Shown: one piece after another, positions 22,077-31,469 of the stretch | How the letters are laid out: the number at the start of each line of letters is the position of its first letter | Position numbering within the stretch: position 1 is the stretch's first letter | Source of the DNA: SG8-4 sp964598225 | GTDB lineage: Bacteria > Planctomycetota > Phycisphaerae > Sedimentisphaerales > Anaerobacaceae | Direction of reading: 5' to 3' | Length of the DNA: 32,105 nucleotides | NCBI GenBank assembly: GCA_964598225.1 | Contig: CAZRBG010000063.1 | Span: 1 to 32,105, forward strand | Notes under the pieces: generated by a model | What the model saw: the letters and a program-made list of their open reading frames with translations, nothing else | Database searches by the model: none | What the model was told of the DNA's origin: nothing | Translations under genes and position numbers: made by a program

Positions 22077-24280
22077 TGGAAGTGCTTCGATGGCGCGCAC
22101 ATTTGCATCCGGTTTTGGCCGCGGCTATGGTACTGATCCTCGTCGCCTGGTTGATAATCCTCTTCAAAAGGCAAAGGGCTAACCGGTCGTTGCGGCAGAG
22201 TATGCTTCTTCTCATGCCGAAGGTTCTGATCGTTCTGCTGCTGATTCTTGCGTATTTCGATCCTGTACGCAGTGTGATTCAGAAACCGAAAAGAGACAAA
22301 AAGATCATGCTGCTTGTGGATTCCTCGTCGTCCATGGACTGCGAGGACCAACCCGGAATCAGCCGGACGAAAAGAGCAAACCGGCTGTCTCAGAAATTGA
22401 CGCAACAATTGCAGTCGCTTATTGATGTCGAAATGTCTCGTTTTGACATGGACGTGCGCAGACCCGACGCCCCAAAACCGGCGGCGGATCAGATCAGAGG
22501 GACCAATCTGGCAAAATCGCTCGTTACAGTATCGGATACTGCTAACGATGACGAATACATGGCCGCGATCTTGTTGACCGACGGCGGCGACGAGCTGGTG
22601 CGCAATCCGAGCTTTCCTCAGGTGCCGCTTCACGTTGCGAGCGTGGGGAGCGATCCGGAAACGTGGGATGATCTCGCTATCGCTGACGTGACGGCCCCAT
22701 CGGTTATAGAGGCGGGCGGCAAGCTTGAGGTTACCGCCGACGTTGAAGCGAGATTCGGCTCGAAGGACTTCCGGACGAAAGTGCAGATGGCGCGCGTCCG
22801 GCTCGAGGAGAAAAAACAGGACGAGTGGCAAGTGCGAGGGTCCGAGTACGTCCGCTTTGACAATCCCAAGGCAAGGGCGAGATTCTCCGTTGACGCGCCT
22901 GCTGAGCCGGGTTCTAAGGTGTTTCGTATCAACGTTCAGAACATGCCGGGCGAGCTGTCCGAGTTGAATAACACGCGCAACTTCGATTTGGAGGTGCGCG
23001 AAGGTACGCTGCACGTCTTGTTCTTTGCGCAGGAACTGGGCTGGGATTTCAGCATGATCCGCAAAGAGCTTGCGCTCGATCCGTCGGTGGAGCTGACCGC
23101 TCTGTTTCGCGTCAGCGAGCAGCGATTCGTGGTTCAGGGAAGCCGCCAGCCCGGCGATGAGCAGCTTGAGGCGGGCTTTCCGAAATCGAAAGAAGTTCTC
23201 GATCTGTTCAAGTGCGTGATCGTCGGTTCCTTTAGCGTTTCGCAATGGCGGCAGGACCAGTTGCAGGCCCTGGTTGATTATGTTCGGGGCGGCGGCGCGG
23301 TGGTATTCCTCGGGGGCGAAAAATCCTTCGGGCAGGGGGGCTATGCCGGTACGCCGATAGAGCCGCTGTTCCCCTGGAGCACAGGTGCGGCACAGTCGGA
23401 CTTTCAAGTCGGGCAGTTCAGTGTCAGCGTTCCGCCTGCGGCAATGGCCAATACAATTATCGCCGAGACCGCAAGAATTATTTCTCAGCAGGAAGACGTA
23501 TCGGTCGAAAGCGTGAACATCGAAGGTCCGGTTAAGGCCGGCGCTGTCACTCTGATGGAGGCGTCCGTTGGCGGCAGGGCGGTTCCGTTAGTCTCGATGC
23601 AGCGTTTCGGCCAGGGCCAGACGATGGCCGTTGCCACGAATACGCTGTGGAAATGGCGGCGGACTTCGGCTGAGCTTGTCGAAGCGCACGGTCACTTCTG
23701 GCGGCAGGCGGTCAAGAATATGACCGGCTGGGAGGAAGGCCAGCGTTTCATCTCGATCACCTGGGATCAGGAGCAATATAATCCGGGCGACAGCGCCGTC
23801 GCCACGATCCGCATTGCCGGCCGACACGACGCGGACAAGTTGGATCTGAAGGCCGAATCAACAGTCGAGGGCAACAGCACGCCGGTTTCCGTCGAGCCGA
23901 TGATGGGGCGTGGAAATACGTATAGGGCAGAGGTAGCGTTCACTAAAAGCGCCGAGTACGCTTTTGAATTGCAGGCGACCGAGGGCGAGCGGATTCTGGA
24001 ATCATATAGAAGAAAGATCGCCGTCGGCACGAAGCTAAACGAGGGGGCCAATCTCGAAGTGGATCATGCTTTTCTGCGCAGCCTTGCCCGCTCCGGCGGC
24101 GGCATGTACTTTCCGGAAGGCCGGTTCGATAGCCTGATAGGGACGCTCAGAAGCCGGCTTCTGGACAGGGTGGTGAGCATGGAAATTCCGTTGATTCAGG
24201 ACAAATTCATTTATATCCTTGTTTTTGTCGGCATTCTAATGCTCGAATGGATCATACGCCGAAAAATGAATCTTATATAA
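22076..24280 (+). CDS. Membrane VWA / glutamine-amidotransferase-like protein
   Basis: A 734-residue membrane protein related in plan to its upstream neighbour. Two N-terminal TM helices (about 9-29, VLAAAMVLILVAWLIILF, and 42-60, LLLMPKVLIVLLLILAYF) precede a VWA-type domain with LLVDSSSSMDCED (D-x-S-x-S, about 80-92). A class I glutamine-amidotransferase-like segment follows, FKCVIVGSFSVSQWRQDQLQALVDYVRGGGAVVFLGGEKSFGQGGYAGTPIEPLFPW, common in planctomycete VWA proteins; no catalytic Cys nucleophile is evident. A C-terminal TM helix (FIYILVFVGILMLEWII) ends the protein. Start and previous stop share one base (TGATG). It probably interacts with MoxR together with the DUF58 and BatA-type proteins. 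Confidence 0.85.
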   Translation: MEVLRWRAHLHPVLAAAMVLILVAWLIILFKRQRANRSLRQSMLLLMPKVLIVLLLILAYFDPVRSVIQKPKRDKKIMLLVDSSSSMDCEDQPGISRTKRANRLSQKLTQQLQSLIDVEMSRFDMDVRRPDAPKPAADQIRGTNLAKSLVTVSDTANDDEYMAAILLTDGGDELVRNPSFPQVPLHVASVGSDPETWDDLAIADVTAPSVIEAGGKLEVTADVEARFGSKDFRTKVQMARVRLEEKKQDEWQVRGSEYVRFDNPKARARFSVDAPAEPGSKVFRINVQNMPGELSELNNTRNFDLEVREGTLHVLFFAQELGWDFSMIRKELALDPSVELTALFRVSEQRFVVQGSRQPGDEQLEAGFPKSKEVLDLFKCVIVGSFSVSQWRQDQLQALVDYVRGGGAVVFLGGEKSFGQGGYAGTPIEPLFPWSTGAAQSDFQVGQFSVSVPPAAMANTIIAETARIISQQEDVSVESVNIEGPVKAGAVTLMEASVGGRAVPLVSMQRFGQGQTMAVATNTLWKWRRTSAELVEAHGHFWRQAVKNMTGWEEGQRFISITWDQEQYNPGDSAVATIRIAGRHDADKLDLKAESTVEGNSTPVSVEPMMGRGNTYRAEVAFTKSAEYAFELQATEGERILESYRRKIAVGTKLNEGANLEVDHAFLRSLARSGGGMYFPEGRFDSLIGTLRSRLLDRVVSMEIPLIQDKFIYILVFVGILMLEWIIRRKMNLI

Positions 24281-24294
24281 GGATGAAGTTATAT

Positions 24295-25536
24295 ATGTCC
24301 TGTACGGATAAGCAAATTGGCTATATTGCTGGGCTGTTTATGGCCGCAGCCTTGTTACCACTGAATCTGGTTACGTCTGCTCAGGCGGCGCCGAGAAAGG
24401 CGGCGGTTTACTATTCCGACGGGAAAGTTCTGACGGGGAAAATTGCACTGACGCGCGGCCGCAAGTTCAAGTTGAATATCCCCAAGGGCGGCAAGCTTAA
24501 AACGTCGGATATGGTAACAGGCGAGGACGTTCAATACGGCAAGGTCCGTCTGTTCACCTTTGAGCCTGTAAAGGAAATCCGTTTTCACCCGGAGAGAGAG
24601 GAAATACGCCAGGACTGGAATTTCGTCGAAAAGACCAAATATGACGAGAAAACGGCGGTCGCCGACTATACGCCCGCAAAGAAGGAATTCTGGGGAAAAA
24701 CTTATCCGTTGCGATATCTTTCTGCCGAGGTCATTTTCAACAGCGGCGAGACTATTGCGGGCTATCTGTACAGCGTCGTGCTGTATTTTCAGACCAAAGA
24801 GAAAACCAGCAGAATCATTCTACGCAGCAAACAACGCGGCGACAAAGGCGCCAAGATGGAAGATCTGGTTTACGTCACCAGGATTAAGATGCTGGATGAA
24901 GGAAAGGAAATCGCCGCGAATGTAACAGTCAAGTTTATGGACATGACGTTTGAGCCTAACGACGTGGTTCAGGCGGTTACCCGCGATTCGCTGACCCCTG
25001 TACCGACCGAGCGGGGCGATGAGCCGGGCGCCTTCATAGTCAAATCCGCGTTCGGTGAGGATTTCTATCTGGCCGTAAAGAAAGGGCAAAAGTGTTACGT
25101 CGGCTGGCCGCAAAATAAGGACAGTAAGCTTTTTGCCCTGGCTGAGGATTATCTCAAGCGTCAGAGAGATTTCTACAATGACAAGAAGCTGCTCGGCGTA
25201 ACGATGAGCAAAGACGGCAAAGAGGTCTTAACGCTTGTGAACCTGCGGCGAAGATTCGCTCCGACCCACTTTGGCTCGATCGGTGGAGAGTGGGATAAAG
25301 AGCTTGGGACAATTGTCGAGCCCTGGCGGTTGAGTATCTGGAGATGGAAGTACGATCCGGTCAATCACGACATGCTGCTCTCGGCGCGGGGTACGTTCTT
25401 TCGGCGGATATTTCTGCCGGAACATCCTACACCGGAGGCTGAAATCTCCAAGGAACTCTGGCAGATGCGGCGAGAGAAAAACACGGTTTACGTCGGCAAA
25501 TCTGCCGTTGATGACGATGAGAAGGTAAGGCCATGA
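24295..25536 (+). CDS. Exported protein of unknown function in MoxR operon
   Basis: I do not recognise this protein of about 413 residues. A Sec signal (IGYIAGLFMAAALLPLNLVTSAQA) is followed by a beta-rich sequence containing PRKAAVYYSDGKVLTGKIALTRGRKFKLNIPKGG, similar in feel to small SH3-like or Sm-like barrels, then KLKTSDMVTGEDVQYGKVRLFTFEPVKEIRFHPE and SAEVIFNSGETIAGYLYSVVLYFQ, which seems to repeat the first motif. The C-terminal third is rich in charged and aromatic residues. I chose the ATG at 24295, about 11 bases after AAGGA; ATG at 24283 is possible. Its stop overlaps the next gene by four bases, so it belongs to the operon. An envelope role is inferred from position and signal only. 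Confidence 0.75.
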   Translation: MSCTDKQIGYIAGLFMAAALLPLNLVTSAQAAPRKAAVYYSDGKVLTGKIALTRGRKFKLNIPKGGKLKTSDMVTGEDVQYGKVRLFTFEPVKEIRFHPEREEIRQDWNFVEKTKYDEKTAVADYTPAKKEFWGKTYPLRYLSAEVIFNSGETIAGYLYSVVLYFQTKEKTSRIILRSKQRGDKGAKMEDLVYVTRIKMLDEGKEIAANVTVKFMDMTFEPNDVVQAVTRDSLTPVPTERGDEPGAFIVKSAFGEDFYLAVKKGQKCYVGWPQNKDSKLFALAEDYLKRQRDFYNDKKLLGVTMSKDGKEVLTLVNLRRRFAPTHFGSIGGEWDKELGTIVEPWRLSIWRWKYDPVNHDMLLSARGTFFRRIFLPEHPTPEAEISKELWQMRREKNTVYVGKSAVDDDEKVRP

Positions 25537-28500
25537 GCGGGGTAAATACACGATCTGAAAATAATGTTCACGAACTTGTCGGAAAAGTCCGATGGCTGAT
25601 GCTCACGGGCAGTCTCTTAAGGGGGGGTGTGATATGGCTGGTAGTTCTGTTCGGCTCGTCTCTGATTCTGTTCATGCTGGATAATTTCCTGCATCTGCCG
25701 GAAGGGCTGCGGCTGGCATTGTCAGTCGGCGGGCTCGCGCTGATTCTGTTCGAGTTGTGGCAACTTCTGCTGCTGCCTCTGATCCGGCGTCAGAGACTGG
25801 AAGCTGTCACGTTGTTTCTGGAGAACAGGTTCGCGATACCTCAAAACATGCTCATCAACGCCCTGTGCTTCGAATCGGCAAAACTCACTCCCAGAGAGGA
25901 ACCCTTTGCCCACAAGACAATCGAGACGGGCACGTCGATGATGTCAAAGGCCAACATAAACGAACTGTGGCAGTTTAAGAAGCTCATGCGATGGTCAACC
26001 GTTCTTTTGATTCTGCTGATTATCTGGCTCCTCTACGGTATAACCCACGGCCATCAAATAGCCAATGCGCTTTTGAGGTACGCAAAGCCGCTCGGAGACG
26101 TTCCTCCCGCAAGCTCGATAGTCCTGCGCGTCACGCCGTCCGAGGACGTGTTCATGTTCGAGGGAGACGACCTCGACGTCCGGGTCGAAGTCATCGGCTT
26201 GGCGGCTGATGAATCTCTGCTCAGATATCCCGAGGTAGTCTGGGGCCGAGGTGCAGATTACATCAGCAATGAAAGAGCCGACTATCGAAGCAATACCATG
26301 CAGGCATCGAGCAGCGGAGCCGGCGCACACAACTACACTTTCAATTCGGTCGATGAATCCTTTGCCTTCCGCGTATTCGCGGGCGATACCTACAGCGAGA
26401 GCGTCAAAGTGACCGTTAACAAGGTTCCTCGCATCAGGGAATCTCAATTCCACATAACCTCGCCTGCATACACCGGCGGCGGTCAGATGAGCACATTCGG
26501 CCCACCCGAGGCTCTGTCCGGCCCGGCAGGCTCCGACGTTGTAGTTGAAGTCAAGCTCAACAAGACCGCCGAAGAGCTCTGGTACAAAGGCGCCAGCGAC
26601 TGGATTCCTTTCAAGAATAAGGACGGGCTCTGGATCGCAAGAACACGGTTGCAGCCGGCAGAATCCTACAAGATAGAAGTCAAAGCGCCGGGCTTCGAGC
26701 GGCGAATTAAGATCGCCGAAGGCCCGATACTGGCGCAAAACGATCGAAGACCCGAGGTCGAGTTCGTTACATCCGAACTGACTCAGCGCGTCAATTTCGG
26801 CGACAGACTCCGCTTTGACGTTCAGGCTTACGATGATTTCGGCGCCAGAAAAATCTATGTGAAACACAGGTCGGCCAGGGCGGGCAGCACCGAGACGGTG
26901 CTCGAAACATGGGATTACAAAGATCCCCCCGGCAAGACCGAGGCCCTCGAAACCTTGCTGCTGTCGGTTGACGCAAGCCTGTTCAAACCCGGTGGAAGTT
27001 ACATTTTAGAGGCGTTCTGTGAGGATTTCAGCCCGGAGAGAAATGTGGGGCGATCCAAGCCGCTCATGCTTCAGGTTAAATCGCTTGAAGAGATGACGAT
27101 AGCCGAAGGTGATCCCAATACAGACGCTTTTGCCGAACTGGACAAAGCGATAAAGGCGCAGCAAGCCGCACTCGGAATGACTTCTAATATAATGGCCAAT
27201 CTCGACGAGGTGATTACTCCAAACAAGATCGAGACGGAAAACCGCGATTCGGTGCGAGGCCATCTGGCTCAGATGACGAAAAAACAGGCCAAGGTCGGAG
27301 AACACATGACCAAAGCCGAAGAAGTGTCGATAGAGCCGAAGCCGCGATTTGTTGCCGAGATGATCGAGCTGCGCGACAACGAGCACGCGAGGATAGTGAA
27401 GAAAATGGCCGAGACCGCCTCGGCCGAAAAGATCGACAACGCCTCTGTCATGCACGAGTTCAAATCAATCAAGAAACAGCAGCTATACCTGCTCGATCAG
27501 CTTCTTGCTCTCAAGGGTGTGGTCGCGAAAAAGAGCGAGATCGAGGCGCAGAAAGCCGTAGCGGAGTTGTTGGGAGAAGAGGAAGAATCACTTACGCCCA
27601 CTCCGGAAGAAACTCTGGAGAATACCGTCAAGGAGCTTGAGGAATTTATAGAGAAGCAGACGGAAATTACCGAAAAGCGGCAGATGGTTCAGGATCAGCC
27701 GCCCGAGGATTTCTCCCAAGAGAATGAGGAATTGCTCGAAGATTTGGCGATGGACCAGTCGAAGCTCGCCGAGGTTCTGGAGGACGTGGTTAAAGATCTG
27801 AGTAATATGAATCTGCTCGATTTCGGCGACAATCAGATGGTTGACGAGATGAAGAGCATCTACGAGCAGGCCGAGGAGCTTGCTGAAAAGGCAGCCGAAG
27901 CGGCTGAGATGCAACAAGCCCGGCAGGATGCTTATCGTCTGGAGACTGAGGCAGTAGAAATGGCCGAAGAGCTTATGATAAACTGTGAGGCGACGCTGGG
28001 AGCGGAGGACAACATTCAGTTCGTTGCTGAGATTCCAGAAGATGCGCAGTTGGTGGCGCCGCTTGCCGAGTTGCCGTCGGAACTGGAAGACCTGGTCGGG
28101 GACGTGATAACCTCTGAGGAGGAAATGCGGCCGGAGGTCGAAGATATCGGCAGCTATCTCAATTCGCTGGATCATACAGCAGGCCCTGTCGCCGACGGGA
28201 CCATTAGCAGCACCAGCGCCAAAGGCAAGACCGGCGATCAAAGGCCGGAGGACAACGTTCTCGAGGGTCGCAGCGGGGCCGGTCGCAGCGGCATGTCGGA
28301 CGGCCAGCTTGTCGAATCGGTCGCAAAGGACCTCGAAGACAACGAATACGGCCTGCGCGAGCGCGTATCCAATACCCCGCTTGAAAGCGGGCAGGTCGAG
28401 GATCAGGACGAAGGAGCGCAAACGGGCGGCACCGGCCTTGGGAAGACGGCCGATAGTACGACACAATTCGGAGTCGGCGGAAAGCTGCCGCCCAAGGTGC

Positions 28501-28880
28501 TCGACATGATGGAAGAGACCTTGCAGACACAGCAAAACATCAGGCAGGCTTCCGAGGAGCTGGTGTTAAAGCTAAAGCGGCACAACCTGACGGTGACCGA
28601 ACTGGAGGCCTCGATCGAGTCGATGAAGGACTTTGAAGAATCGCTCAAACGCGGGGACGGCATCGGAATAAACAGGGCTTACACCGAGACCGTCAATTCG
28701 CTCGAGAAGTCGCACGGCGCTATCGGCCGACAGATGGTTGCGCAGTACACCGATAACGAAGCATTGGCCGACAGGCTCGACAGTATGCTTTCAAGAAATC
28801 GCAAACTCAATTTCAAGGGATACAGCGAAATGGTAAGCGCGTACTTCGAAGCGCTGGCGAAAGATGAAGGCGAACAATAA
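25533..28880 (+). CDS. Giant DUF4175-like membrane/coiled-coil protein
   Basis: An 1115-residue protein with three N-terminal TM helices: about 28-48 (LRGGVIWLVVLFGSSLILFML), 58-84 (GLRLALSVGGLALILFELWQLLLLPLI) and 152-170 (LMRWSTVLLILLIIWLLYGI), an arrangement like DUF4175 proteins. Residues 190-530 are beta-rich, Ig-like (SSIVLRVTPSEDVFMFEGDDLDVRVEV; PAYTGGGQMSTFGPPEALSGPAGSDVVVEVKLNKTA). Residues 540-880 are a long acidic coiled coil (EEEESLTPTPEETLENTVKELEEFIEKQTEITEK...), then a Gly/Ser linker and a C-terminal helical region (MMEETLQTQQNIRQASEELVLKLKRHNL). No enzyme motif is visible. It could form a stalk or scaffold in the envelope. It overlaps the upstream gene by four bases and the downstream gene by 17. 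Confidence 0.82.
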   Translation: MSGVNTRSENNVHELVGKVRWLMLTGSLLRGGVIWLVVLFGSSLILFMLDNFLHLPEGLRLALSVGGLALILFELWQLLLLPLIRRQRLEAVTLFLENRFAIPQNMLINALCFESAKLTPREEPFAHKTIETGTSMMSKANINELWQFKKLMRWSTVLLILLIIWLLYGITHGHQIANALLRYAKPLGDVPPASSIVLRVTPSEDVFMFEGDDLDVRVEVIGLAADESLLRYPEVVWGRGADYISNERADYRSNTMQASSSGAGAHNYTFNSVDESFAFRVFAGDTYSESVKVTVNKVPRIRESQFHITSPAYTGGGQMSTFGPPEALSGPAGSDVVVEVKLNKTAEELWYKGASDWIPFKNKDGLWIARTRLQPAESYKIEVKAPGFERRIKIAEGPILAQNDRRPEVEFVTSELTQRVNFGDRLRFDVQAYDDFGARKIYVKHRSARAGSTETVLETWDYKDPPGKTEALETLLLSVDASLFKPGGSYILEAFCEDFSPERNVGRSKPLMLQVKSLEEMTIAEGDPNTDAFAELDKAIKAQQAALGMTSNIMANLDEVITPNKIETENRDSVRGHLAQMTKKQAKVGEHMTKAEEVSIEPKPRFVAEMIELRDNEHARIVKKMAETASAEKIDNASVMHEFKSIKKQQLYLLDQLLALKGVVAKKSEIEAQKAVAELLGEEEESLTPTPEETLENTVKELEEFIEKQTEITEKRQMVQDQPPEDFSQENEELLEDLAMDQSKLAEVLEDVVKDLSNMNLLDFGDNQMVDEMKSIYEQAEELAEKAAEAAEMQQARQDAYRLETEAVEMAEELMINCEATLGAEDNIQFVAEIPEDAQLVAPLAELPSELEDLVGDVITSEEEMRPEVEDIGSYLNSLDHTAGPVADGTISSTSAKGKTGDQRPEDNVLEGRSGAGRSGMSDGQLVESVAKDLEDNEYGLRERVSNTPLESGQVEDQDEGAQTGGTGLGKTADSTTQFGVGGKLPPKVLDMMEETLQTQQNIRQASEELVLKLKRHNLTVTELEASIESMKDFEESLKRGDGIGINRAYTETVNSLEKSHGAIGRQMVAQYTDNEALADRLDSMLSRNRKLNFKGYSEMVSAYFEALAKDEGEQ

Positions 28881-31425
28881 CATATCTCTATTTGTGGTTT
28901 TTATACATTTGACCGCCGCCATGCCCTTGCTGGGAGGCTCTTCGTCGGATGACTGGCACGAGCCGCTTGCTAAGGTTCGATTTCGAATTGAAAAAGACGA
29001 CGATTATGCGCTGATCCCTGCAATTTCGCTGCTCGACGTCCAGCCGGACAAGAAATCGAAGTCGGTCTGGAAATGGATTCAGAAGAATAGATGGGATGAG
29101 AAGCGCAGAGTAAACGGCAGACTTTGTCTGAATACGCTGCCGACATTCGGCTCCAAACCTATCATCTACAATCTTCACAGAAACATCGGCCGCTTCGTCG
29201 CACGGGGGGTCGTCACCGACGGCGCCGAACCGAATACCTCGGTACGCTTCGAGATAGAGAACGACAGGCGGACATTGTACAGGTCACGCCACGTCACGGC
29301 GTTAAGCCCGGTGGTCGAGATCAACGTTGCGATACCGCCGGGGAGCAGGCAACTGAAACTCGTCACGCTATCCGACGACAAGAAATACTACCGCCGGGCC
29401 CGGTGGGTCGATCCGGGCTTTGTCCTGCGAAGGCAGTATCCTCAGGTGTCCTCCACGCGTATCTACGCTCCCGGGTACAATCCGGAGCAACTCGATACGG
29501 TTGTCCGCATCACTTCCGATGGTTCCAAGGTCGAAAGCCGGGTCTTATTCGCTGCAAAGGGCGAGCCGATGGAGATTCTTTTCGATACCACAGAGGCAAG
29601 CCCCAGTTATATGGTCTATCTCGTACCCAAGAACCATGCCGGCAAGTCATCATCTTCCTGGGAGCCGAAAGCCGGGATCGTCCTCGAAACGAAATGGTCT
29701 AAGAAAGGTTTTGGTTCAAAGGACAGGCTGCCGGAGTTTGCCGAGAGATTCGACAGTATTGACGAAATGGCGGGCCGGAGTCTTGTCGACGACATCCAAC
29801 ATGTTTTTCCGATCCATAGATTCCCTGACTATGACGGCGCCGCACCGCCGAACAAGGGCGGCCACGGCCTCTATCGCTATACGGGATTCTTCGGAGTCAC
29901 TAAGCCGGGCAAATACAGCTTTGCCACGATGTCCAACTGGGACTCCTATCTGACAGTTGACGACAAGCTGGTAATCGGCTGGCCAGGGAAGCATAACTAT
30001 CGAGGCGGCAGGCGGGGTCAGAAGCAGGGAACAGTTACGCTGAGTCCCGGCGTACATAAGCTGGAGTACTATAATTACAATCGCTGGCGAAGAATGTACT
30101 GTCTCGCGGCCTGGAAGAAACCTGGTGAGCAACTCCGGCCTATGACCAGGACGGACTTTCACGCCGTCGGTCGTTATAGAACCACAATGGCCCGCATGGA
30201 CGATCCCGACAAGGTTTATGTTCCTTTCGAGTGGTCCGTGGTTGATGATTTCCGAGTCCGGCAACACGGGCGTTCTTTTGTAAAAGTGCGATTCGATGCT
30301 CTGATTCCGCCGGGCAGTAAGAACTCCTGTCGCTGGAGCTTCGACGACGGGACCGCTGCAACGGGCAAAACTGTAGAGCATGTCTTTCTGAGGCAGGGAC
30401 TGCGCAAGGTGCAGCTTGATGTGCAGTCGGAGAGCGAAGTATTGGCTCGTTCGAGTCACGATGTCTACGTGCATTGTCGGTGGGACACAACTCTGCAAAA
30501 TCTCAAGAACGCCGATCTTTACACAGAAGCAATACGCCAACGCAATCTCGACAAAGTCCCGGCCGACGACCTCGTCAACCTTTTCGTTCTGGCCGAGAAG
30601 GCTGAGCGGCCGGAATGGAAGAAGCTTGCAACCGGTGCTCTCAAAAACAACATCGACCGGCTGGTGCGCGAATCGGGCGAAGTTGATTTCATGTTCGACT
30701 TCGGCAAACTTCTCCGGTCTGCAAAGCTGAGGGAGTACGACAAGGCTCTGGAGCTTTTCAGCCGGCTTGCGCAAGAGTCGACTCTCGGCAAGTCCGTAAC
30801 CGATAGAGCGAAAGTACTCCAGGCCGAAATTCTCGTTAAATACTTCGGGAAGTACGACCGGCCCCTGAAAATTCTGGCCAGCGGGGGCTCTCCCCGAAAC
30901 GACTTGGGTCGTAGGTCCACGCTGACCAGATCCCGGGCAATGTTAGGTTTGGGTAGGACGAAGGAAGCTATCGAACTTATCGACAAGCTCTCGAGGGCAT
31001 CCGACGCCTCGGATCGTGTGAGCTCGGAGGTTAAGCATTCCGGCCTTCTCCGGCACGCAAGACTCCTGGCCGAGACTCAGGACGATCCCAATCAGTGGGA
31101 TCACGCCGCGGCGATGATTCAGACGATAATAGCGGAAGATCCCTCGAAAGCTTTCTCGCCTAACGTCAATCTCGTATCTCTCGACATACATTTGGCGGCG
31201 GGAGAATTCGCGGCGGCGTTGTATCTGGCCGAGAGACTTCAAAACCTTCAACTAAATGATTACGACCGGGCCGAAGTCCTGAAGCGTAAGGTTATGGCCT
31301 CCTGCGGATTGGGAGATCTGGACAGGGCCAGGTCCGCCTATGTAATTTTGAGCAAAGACTACCCTCGCAGCCCGGCGATTTCCGAGGCCAAGCAGGCGAT
31401 CATGCAGACCTTCGGAAAACGTTAG
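28864..31425 (+). CDS. Secreted NPCBM-PA14-PKD-TPR protein
   Basis: An 853-residue exported protein with a Sec signal at about 1-24. Residues 65-190 match an NPCBM carbohydrate-binding module (FVARGVVTDGAEPNTSVRFEIENDRRTLYRSRHV...KYYRRARWVDPGF). About 300-415 is a PA14-like domain (GLYRYTGFFGVTKPGKYSFATMSNWDSYLTVDDKLVIGWPG...GVHKLEYYNYN), and about 465-530 is a PKD domain (CRWSFDDGTAATGKTVEHVFLRQGLRKVQLDV). The rest, about 545-853, is helical TPR/SEL1-like repeats (AKLREYDKALELFSRLAQES; DLDRARSAYVILSKDYPRSP). It looks like a glycan-recognising envelope protein with a protein-binding tail. The 17-base overlap with the previous gene supports co-transcription as last gene of the operon. Confidence 0.83.
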   Translation: MKANNNISLFVVFIHLTAAMPLLGGSSSDDWHEPLAKVRFRIEKDDDYALIPAISLLDVQPDKKSKSVWKWIQKNRWDEKRRVNGRLCLNTLPTFGSKPIIYNLHRNIGRFVARGVVTDGAEPNTSVRFEIENDRRTLYRSRHVTALSPVVEINVAIPPGSRQLKLVTLSDDKKYYRRARWVDPGFVLRRQYPQVSSTRIYAPGYNPEQLDTVVRITSDGSKVESRVLFAAKGEPMEILFDTTEASPSYMVYLVPKNHAGKSSSSWEPKAGIVLETKWSKKGFGSKDRLPEFAERFDSIDEMAGRSLVDDIQHVFPIHRFPDYDGAAPPNKGGHGLYRYTGFFGVTKPGKYSFATMSNWDSYLTVDDKLVIGWPGKHNYRGGRRGQKQGTVTLSPGVHKLEYYNYNRWRRMYCLAAWKKPGEQLRPMTRTDFHAVGRYRTTMARMDDPDKVYVPFEWSVVDDFRVRQHGRSFVKVRFDALIPPGSKNSCRWSFDDGTAATGKTVEHVFLRQGLRKVQLDVQSESEVLARSSHDVYVHCRWDTTLQNLKNADLYTEAIRQRNLDKVPADDLVNLFVLAEKAERPEWKKLATGALKNNIDRLVRESGEVDFMFDFGKLLRSAKLREYDKALELFSRLAQESTLGKSVTDRAKVLQAEILVKYFGKYDRPLKILASGGSPRNDLGRRSTLTRSRAMLGLGRTKEAIELIDKLSRASDASDRVSSEVKHSGLLRHARLLAETQDDPNQWDHAAAMIQTIIAEDPSKAFSPNVNLVSLDIHLAAGEFAAALYLAERLQNLQLNDYDRAEVLKRKVMASCGLGDLDRARSAYVILSKDYPRSPAISEAKQAIMQTFGKR

Positions 31426-31469
31426 AAGGATATGTTAGAGCCAAAAAGCTAACCATCGTTGATCGATGA

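Noticed and set aside
21869..23407. 512-codon minus-strand open frame opposite the two VWA genes
   Set aside because: It spans the junction of two well-supported overlapping genes and has low-complexity His/Arg-rich composition typical of antisense translation.
27588..28535. 315-codon minus-strand open frame opposite the coiled-coil gene
   Set aside because: The Leu-rich sequence is the complement of the Glu-rich coiled coil, not a real membrane protein.
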